Assembly (NCBI RefSeq): GCF_000368265.1
Contig: NZ_KB851217.1
Span: 69,319 to 133,318, forward strand
Length of the DNA: 64,000 bases
Direction: 5' to 3'
DNA from: Acinetobacter brisouisimilis
GTDB lineage: Bacteria; Pseudomonadota; Gammaproteobacteria; Pseudomonadales; Moraxellaceae
Below, piece after piece: positions 58,541 to 64,000 of this stretch (the first letter of the stretch is position 1; the number at the start of each line of letters is the position of its first letter). A model generated the notes under the pieces. It saw only the letters and a list, made by a program, of their open reading frames with translations. It searched no databases and had not been told where the DNA came from. The translations under genes were made by a program, and so were the position numbers.

Positions 58541-59973
58541 TGCGATAAACCATTTTAAATGCCCTGTTTTTAACTGCAAGAGTCAAGAACAGGATTTAAA
58601 TTTCTTTGCTCAATAACAGCTTTCTGAGCTTTACGACTTGGCATACTTTTCTTGGCTCGAGAGCATTTATTTTGTTTTTCCAACTCTTCATGTTGCTGTT
58701 GAATATGGGCTAGGACTGAACCTAATCTTTTATTCTCAACCACTTCAGTCTGCTGCAGTCCAGCCAGTTTATTGAAGATGCTGTAGTTGACCTTTCGTCC
58801 TTCATGCATGATGGCGACAGTTCCATCTGGATACTCCAGAAATGAAATGTATTGCCCAACAAATTTATGATTCAGTGCTGTTGGCTCAAGTATATAAATA
58901 CACTTGTCATAAGTGATGGTCAGGTTATGCGTGGCTTTGCGTGGTTCCTGCCAAGTAAAAATATCATCCAGTTCAAGATTAGATTCGGTTAATGATCGAT
59001 GTAAATTTTTTGAGTTTCGCGCACATTTGGCGAACTTCTGATTGAACTGCTCAATGAAGCAGGGCAGCCAGGCATTGGCTTGGGCAATCGAGCAGATGCC
59101 TTCCAGACGCATTTCCTTAATCAAATGATCATGGAGTGTTCTATTGACACGTTCCACACGACCTTTGGCCTGTGGTGAGTTGGCAAAGATAATATCAATG
59201 TTTAACTCATTCAGAATCCGTCTAAATTGCGTGATCTGGCTGTCTTGCTTGGATTCCTGATTGACTCTGAATACGGAGTGTTTGTCACTGTAAAAAGCCA
59301 GAGGCTTGCCGTATTGCTCAATGTAGGCTCAGGTTGTTTCAGCCTCACAAAAGCAGATGTAACAGCTTTCCAGTGGCATCATTGATATAAACCAGCAAGC
59401 AGCATTTGGCAGCTCGTCCTTCAAACCAGTCGTGATATGAGCCATCGATCTGGATCAGCTCACCAAAGCAATCACGGTTATATCGAGGCTGATATGGACG
59501 TTTTTGTCGCTTGGATCGATGAATCCAGAGGTCATTTGCAGTCATCCAGCGCCGAACCGTTTCTACCGGGATATTCAGGCCAAACATGCTCATCAGCTTT
59601 TCATGGGTCAATGTTGGACCAAAGCCAAGAAAATGTTCAGAAATAATGGAAAGGCATTCTGATTTTAACAAGTCGTCATGGCGACGATGACCATGTTGAC
59701 CACGGTTGGCATGTGCCAGACCTGAAACACCATCTTGATTGAGCTTCTGTAATAATCGGGTAATTTGACGGGTTGAAAGATTTAGAATTGCAGCAGCACG
59801 GACTTGTGTAATACGTTGATCTCGAACGTCTTGCAGAACCACAAGACGTTGTATTTCCTTGTCAGACATAGTGATCAGCATCTCAATTCATATCCAGCCC
59901 ATGATGTTGATGTGCATCATAGACCAGAGATTTTTATTGGTGAGAATACAGACACTTTAAATGGTTTCTAACA
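58541..59973 (-). mobile_element. Decayed IS1202/ISNCY-like insertion sequence
   Basis: Ends read inward as TGCGATAAACCATTTTAAAT (left, 58541) and TGTTAGAAACCATTTAAAGT (right, from 59973), clearly related inverted repeats, giving 1433 bp. The right end is 5 bp from the XerC half of a dif-like site, the placement known for Acinetobacter IS1202-family members. No target duplication was found by eye. The transposase inside is broken (separate entry). Confidence 0.78.
58570..59881 (-). pseudogene. ISNCY/IS1202-type transposase, multiply broken
   Basis: The N-terminal 178 residues (59881-59345) have an HTH (RAAAILNLSTRQITRLLQKL) and the start of a DDE domain (ELIQIDGSYHDWFEGRAA). A frameshift in LLHLLFCEAE, a TGA after CEAETT and the loss of several codons follow; the frame resumes as AYIEQYGKPLAFYSDKHSVF and continues from 59157 as MERVNRTLHDHLIKEMR to the C-terminus at 58570. 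Catalytic Asp residues are present in separate pieces, so no full enzyme is made. Confidence 0.85.
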
Positions 59974-59978
59974 CAGGC

Positions 59979-60006
59979 ATTTCGTATAAGATCTATTATG
60001 TTAATA
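59979..60006 (+). other. dif/pdif-like XerC-XerD recombination site
   Basis: ATTTCGTATAA (XerC arm) - GATCTA (6-bp spacer) - TTATGTTAATA (XerD arm), 28 bp. The arms closely match the Acinetobacter pdif consensus as I know it (ATTTCGTATAA and TTATGTTAATT). It could be the chromosomal terminus dif or a plasmid-type pdif; the spacer does not decide. No second copy was found in the window. Confidence 0.75.
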
Positions 60007-60456
60007 TTAAAAATGTGAACTCATCCATATAATTTTACATTAAAGTAGCATGTTTTTTGACTTATCAAAGAAGTCCATTAAATCGCAGACTTAAATAGGT
60101 TATTCAAAAATCCAATTTAGTAGCTATAAATTTCATTAAGTTTTTCTAAAACCAATATAATACAGCTTTCCCATATTTACGTTTAGGGTCAACTCCTGTC
60201 ATCCCTCACGTTCCTGATGCGAGAACTTATTATTTTTGTTTGATGTTCCGGAACATCCTGTTCCTCTATGAGTTCAGAATAAGAAATTTGACCCAGCTTG
60301 AATATGGGACATTATCCTCTATGCTTGTAAGATATAACTTACAGTACTAAAAAAGGCATGTAATAATATGAATATTCGATACAATCATCCTTCTGAATGA
60401 ATGTATTTCGAAATTTTCAGTTAAGAAAAGCATATTGTGATTATGGAATAATTAAC
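60007..60456. other. Gap between dif-like site and the second LysR gene
   Basis: 450 bp without a gene. Contains the 141-bp inverted-repeat element (60169-60309) and the LysR promoter region. Confidence 0.5.
60169..60309. repeat. 141-bp MITE-like element with inverted ends and a central palindrome
   Basis: The left end has TCCCATATT then GGGTCAA; the right end, read inward, has TCCCATATT then GGGTCAA separated by a slightly shorter linker. A perfect 16-bp palindrome GATGTTCC-GGAACATC sits inside (60242-60257). Noncoding. Could be a miniature mobile element or a regulatory site of the adjacent LysR gene. Confidence 0.5.
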
Positions 60457-61356
60457 ATGTTTAAGCTAGACAGCAAACTTCTTGAGATTTTTTATTATAT
60501 TTACAAGTATAAGAATGTTTCTGCAGCGGCTGAAACATTGGGACTGAGTCAGCCAGCAGTGAGCAACTGTCTTAATAAAATTAGAACACATTTTAATGAC
60601 CCACTATTTTTACGCGTGGGCAATGAAATGGTGCCAACCGAGTTGGCTAAGCAATTATTTTCTCCAATCAGTGAAATTATTGGCAAGATTGAAAGTGTGA
60701 ATAATTTTAAAGTTGATTTTACTCCGAATCAGTCTGATCAGTTATTTAGTATCGCCATGACCGATGTGTCACATTTAGTGTTGTTGCCAAAACTCGCCAA
60801 ATACTTAAAACAATATGCTCCCTCTATTCGATTAAAAGTCCGCCCAATCAGCCGTGAAACCAGCTATCAGATGGCGAATGGTGAAATTGATTTAGCCATT
60901 GGCTTTTTACCAGAGTTTGATCAAGGCTTTTATCAGCAACAATTATTTTCCCAATATTATGTGGTGATTAGCCGCAAGGATCATCCACGAATTCAATCTG
61001 ACCATCTAGACATTGAAACCTACATTCGTGAGTCGCATGTCGATGTGGATACCAGTATTGGTCATTATCACATTGAAAATGAATTAATCAGCCGAGGTCT
61101 AAAGCGTAATATTTTAATGACTTTGCCCAGTTATCTTGGTGTTGGGCTGGTGGTACAGGAAACTGATGCTATTGCCACGATTCCTTATTATCTCAGTGAA
61201 GTTTTACTCTCGCGGGGTAATCTAAAAATATTACAAGCGCCCTTAGACTTCCCGACTTATCCTGTACGGCAATACTGGCATACTTCTTGTCATCATCAGA
61301 GCAGTAACCAGTGGTTAAGAAAAGTAATATTTGATTTATTCAGCGCACTTCCTTAG
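60457..61356 (+). CDS. Second LysR-family regulator, paralogue of 50681-51580
   Basis: 299 residues from the ATG at 60457 (MFKLDSKLLEIFYYIYK), matching the paralogue's length exactly; a longer reading to 60397 is rejected. HTH KNVSAAAETLGLSQPAVSNC. It has the same length and a similar sequence throughout to the LysR at 50.7 kb (for example SNQWLRKVIFDLFS). No target genes are adjacent on its left because the IS1202-like element and dif-like site intervene; on its right are only IS remnants. It may once have served the same or a sister aromatic cluster. Confidence 0.88.
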   Translation: MFKLDSKLLEIFYYIYKYKNVSAAAETLGLSQPAVSNCLNKIRTHFNDPLFLRVGNEMVPTELAKQLFSPISEIIGKIESVNNFKVDFTPNQSDQLFSIAMTDVSHLVLLPKLAKYLKQYAPSIRLKVRPISRETSYQMANGEIDLAIGFLPEFDQGFYQQQLFSQYYVVISRKDHPRIQSDHLDIETYIRESHVDVDTSIGHYHIENELISRGLKRNILMTLPSYLGVGLVVQETDAIATIPYYLSEVLLSRGNLKILQAPLDFPTYPVRQYWHTSCHHQSSNQWLRKVIFDLFSALP

Positions 61357-61416
61357 CCAGAAACTCATGTTATTGAAAGATGCGATGAGCTCGCAGAGAA
61401 ATGAGGGCATTTTTAG

Positions 61417-62200
61417 GGTACTGTTGCGAATAGAAATTTGAGTCGATGAGGTTCTCTTTAAAAAAATTTAGAGAATGAAAACTCTATTAACTAGATACAC
61501 TTCACCCTGAGGCTGATCATCATAAAATGATGAAGCTTGTTCTTTACCTAATGCGCACATGACTTGAACGCCTTTAATTGTGGCATCCGACTTCATCGAT
61601 TTGAATGCTAACGTGACCATAATGATGCGCTTTAGCTTGCCATGATCATATTCGATCAGGTTGTTTTTGTGCTTAATCTGCCTGTACTCAAGGTCTGATG
61701 GACATTTTCCTTCCCGTTTTATTCATGACAAAGCACCTCCATATGTGGAGTGCTTTGTACGTGTTGATCACATGTAGAATTTTCCATTTATTTAGATTAT
61801 TTAAAAATTTTCCAGGAAAACAATATGCTGATTTGGTATTACATCTAGAAGAAAGATAAAAATCAATCATATAACCTAGTTGATCGACTACACGATACAG
61901 ATAAGACCACCGCTCAGATCTGTAGGGTTACACTAATACTCGCGTAAGTATTTTTCTATTTCAGGAACATAACATTGAACCCAACGATAAAAGTGGTGTG
62001 ATCAACATTCACACCACTTTCGGCAAGCATTTTCTGAAGTTCACGATAGTTCATGCCATATTTACATTTACAATACCATCGCACAACCCAAGCAATGATT
62101 TCGCCTTGAAAATGCCGACTATGGTTCATATACTGAGCCGTTAGCTAAAAACTAAGCTGACCATCAAAGGTCATTTACAATAGTTTCACAAAAACAGGGG
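61417..62200 (-). mobile_element. IS6-family element, decayed
   Basis: The left end GGTACTGTTGCGAA resembles IS6/IS26-type ends; the right end near 62200 is worn. The minus strand has transposase pieces in several frames: MNHSRHFQGEIIAWVVRWY with HTTFYRWVQCYVPEIEKYL, a stop, then MIDFYLSSRCNTKSAYCF, and finally KHKNNLIEYDHGKLKRIIMV with the C-terminus to 61473. Stops and shifts inactivate it. Confidence 0.8.
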
Positions 62201-62285
62201 GGTTACATAAAATTTATTCACATAAAAAACTTTGTTTTTTTGGCTTAGTCATTGTCGAGATTGAAATAAAGATGACTTAGAAAAA

Positions 62286-62968
62286 TTAAGGTGTGTAAGT
62301 CTCTATTTTAGTGGGCGTTAATAAAAAACTCATCAAGTCTCGCTCCACGACCAATGGACCTTGATAATTGACCTTAGTCCGTTGGATTAACACCTCATCA
62401 GAAATACCAATAATTCTAGATGAAACTCCATTTACAATGTGACTATCTACTGTGAGTTTAGGTTTGATTAAGAATTTCACCTACCTGTCAAATGATTGGT
62501 ATAGTGAGCATACACTTGTGGCAAGGCATGCGTATCTTGAAACTCTGCGACTTTATGGATCAATAAATCAACACCATATCACTAAGACCATTGGCATGGT
62601 CGGAATGATAATGGGTTAAAAAAACATCATCTATCTTTCCTAACGGTATACCCGCCTAGGTTAAACGAATGACTGCCCCTCGCCCCGCATCAAAAACAAG
62701 ATTATATCCTCCAGCTTGTACCAATGTGGACATACCAAAACGTTGTTCACTTGGGACAGAACTGCCTGTTCCCAATAAAATTACACGCATTTCATCTTTA
62801 TTTTGAGCAATATGGGCAGGATGAGTACTGGCAAGGTGCAAATATTCATGATTACTCATTACTACTTTGGTTTTGTCTTGTGAAACACAATGTATGGGTA
62901 TGAACACAAGCAGTAAATAGTAAAGGTACAGTAAGACCATAAGCTACTGTTACTATTTTTTTATTCAT
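62286..62968 (-). pseudogene. MBL-fold metallohydrolase pseudogene
   Basis: An ATG at 62968 behind AAGGAAAAG opens a lipoprotein-like signal (YGLTVPLLFTACVH) and then shifts frame; the body reads MRVILLGTGSSVPSEQRFG and NLVFDAGRGAVIRLT, followed by an amber codon at 62656-62658 where relatives have Gln, then AGIPLGKIDDVFLTHYHSDH (metal-binding HxHxDH). A deletion and shift lead to VDLLIHKVAEF, and the C-terminus TNYQGPLVV-like part (62480-62286) ends IETYTP. At least three lesions. Family: secreted or lipid-anchored tRNase Z-like/arylsulfatase-type MBL proteins; original substrate unknown. Confidence 0.78.
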
Positions 62969-63057
62969 AACTTTTCCTTGTTTAGCTCTTAAATACAGAG
63001 TCTGAAAATAGTTTATCATTAATTGTATGACTTATTCAGTCGCAACTTTCAATTGAC

Positions 63058-63624
63058 TCACTTATCGGCTTTTAAATACCGATAAACAGCCTGTCGGCTA
63101 ATTCCAAAAGCCTTCCCCAAAGCAGCCTTCGAACTATATTTACCTTCTGCCCAAGCCTGACGTAAAGCATCCGCCTGATCAGATTTGAGTTTATGTACCC
63201 GACCTTTATATTTACCTTGAGCCGCTGCCAGCTTGATGCCTTCTTTTTGCCGTTCTAAAATAATTTCACGTTCAAACTGAGCAAAAGCTCCCATCAATTG
63301 CAACATCAGGTTATCCATCGGCGTGGCTTGGGCAGTAAAGGTAATTTTTTCTTTGATAAATTGAATTGCAATACCGCGCTTAACCAATTTGTCTACTTCT
63401 TCAACCAAGTCTTTAAGACTTCGAGCAAAACGATCCATGGAATGCACCACCACCATGTCCCCTTCCCGAACATAGTTCAACATTTCTTGAAATTTTGGGC
63501 GGTCTGTATTTTTACCCGAAGCCTTGTCTATGAACAGTCGGTCAGTTTCGATGCCTTCAAGTTGGCGTCCAGTATTTTGCTCGACTGAGCTGACTCGGAC
63601 ATAGCCGACTTTTTGACCTTTCAT
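63058..63624 (-). CDS. Serine resolvase/invertase (site-specific recombinase)
   Basis: 188 residues. Catalytic domain with nucleophile Ser12 in GYVRVSSVEQNTGRQ, VVHSMDRFARSLKDL (active-site Arg pair), QLMGAFAQFEREIILERQ, and a C-terminal HTH (SKAALGKAFGISRQAVYRYL). Full length for a Tn3-type resolvase or DNA invertase. No Tn3 transposase is present; such stand-alone resolvases are common on Acinetobacter plasmids, where they resolve multimers. Its recombination site was not identified. Confidence 0.92.
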   Translation of the reverse strand: MKGQKVGYVRVSSVEQNTGRQLEGIETDRLFIDKASGKNTDRPKFQEMLNYVREGDMVVVHSMDRFARSLKDLVEEVDKLVKRGIAIQFIKEKITFTAQATPMDNLMLQLMGAFAQFEREIILERQKEGIKLAAAQGKYKGRVHKLKSDQADALRQAWAEGKYSSKAALGKAFGISRQAVYRYLKADK

Positions 63625-63755
63625 GCACTTCGCTCCAAATAGACTAAAAACAACCCAATTTATCTATTATAAATAATAGATTTAAAAATAACATGTCACG
63701 TATGATCAAAAAACATTTAAAAGAAACATTGTTTGCTTGGATAAAAATATGTATC

Positions 63756-63775
63756 TTTAGGGTATACTCTAAAGT
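63756..63775. promoter_or_regulatory. Inverted repeat over a promoter-like TATACT
   Basis: CTTTAG - GGTATACT - CTAAAG. The spacer contains a near-consensus -10 box, so a repressor bound here would block transcription, probably towards a gene beyond the right edge or the resolvase. Function inferred. Confidence 0.4.
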
Positions 63776-63905
63776 AACTATAAATATAAAATTAAAAAAT
63801 ATCCATATTTAAATAAGATTAATTTCATAAAATAGATGATTATTTTATATTTAATCGAATATAAAGATTAAAAATTTAACCAGCTAAAAAATAGTAAGCT
63901 GACAT

Positions 63906-64000
63906 AGTTATGAAGTTATGAAGTTATGAAGTTATGAAGTTATGAAGTTATGAAGTTATGAAGTTATGAAGTTATGAAGTTATGAAGTTATGAAGTTATG
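63906..64000 (+). repeat. 8-bp tandem repeat array running off the window
   Basis: Unit ATGAAGTT (same as AGTTATGA in another phase), 95 bp, almost 12 perfect copies to the last base. Because 8 is not a multiple of 3, every frame of both strands meets a stop within 24 bp, so it is noncoding. Total copy number is unknown. Confidence 0.95.

Noticed and set aside
63906..64000. CRISPR array
   Set aside because: The repeats are 8 bp and contiguous, with no spacers and no cas genes.

Overview
The window looks like DNA from an Acinetobacter species (gammaproteobacterium, about 38-42% GC). The support is a phaB-phaP-phaC-phaA polyhydroxyalkanoate cluster in the order known from Acinetobacter, a DcaP-type porin, an OprD/BenP-like aromatic porin, and IS remnants that resemble Acinetobacter elements (IS982, IS1595, IS5, IS6, and an IS1202/ISNCY-like IS beside a Xer dif-like site). 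Whether it is chromosome or a large plasmid cannot be decided from the window. I saw no rRNA, tRNA or CRISPR array.

Layout. (1) 1-12 kb: cyclic-di-GMP signalling. An HD-GYP phosphodiesterase (cut by the left edge) is followed by a MASE1 diguanylate cyclase broken by a 9-G run inside its active-site motif, ribA (GTP cyclohydrolase II, flavin synthesis), a PocR-PAS-GAF-GGDEF-hemerythrin cyclase, and a divergent LOV-type blue-light GGDEF-EAL protein. A fifth enzyme of this kind, CACHE-PAS-GGDEF-EAL, also frameshifted, lies at 31-34 kb. (2) 13.4-25.1 kb: a complete leucine/isovalerate route (liuABCDE plus a 3-oxoacid CoA-transferase), a divergent TetR regulator with a clear palindromic operator, an acyl-CoA synthetase, and bioB, which makes the cofactor of the methylcrotonyl-CoA carboxylase. 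(3) 25-31 kb: DcaP-like porin, thioesterase-like protein, MFS transporter, GT87/DUF2029 membrane protein. (4) 34.7-39 kb: phaBPCA. (5) 39.6-43.9 kb: OprB-like porin, an NRAMP transporter with an in-frame amber codon, a 48-residue ORF and a hairpin-rich leader. (6) 44-50.6 kb: an AT-rich surface-sugar island (3-amino-3,6-dideoxyhexose genes and two glycosyltransferases) full of IS remnants and bracketed by an identical 24-bp direct repeat. (7) 50.7-61.4 kb: a 3-hydroxybenzoate/gentisate cluster (two catabolic enzymes feeding the ring-cleavage route, uptake transporter, outer-membrane porin) bracketed by two paralogous LysR regulators. (8) 58.5-64 kb: a decayed IS1202/ISNCY-type element exactly 5 bp from a dif-like site, an IS6 remnant, a badly decayed metallo-beta-lactamase-fold gene, a serine resolvase, and an 8-bp tandem repeat running off the right edge.

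How the parts fit: leucine and aromatic breakdown both deliver acetyl-CoA/acetoacetate or central metabolites, which phaABC can bank as polyhydroxybutyrate. The signalling cluster senses oxygen (hemerythrin) and probably blue light (LOV-flavin), with a flavin-synthesis gene among them. At least four otherwise well-conserved genes carry a single lesion each or several lesions (two +1 homopolymer changes, one amber codon in the NRAMP gene, multiple hits in the MBL gene). Either the genome is losing functions here or some of these are sequencing errors; raw reads would decide.
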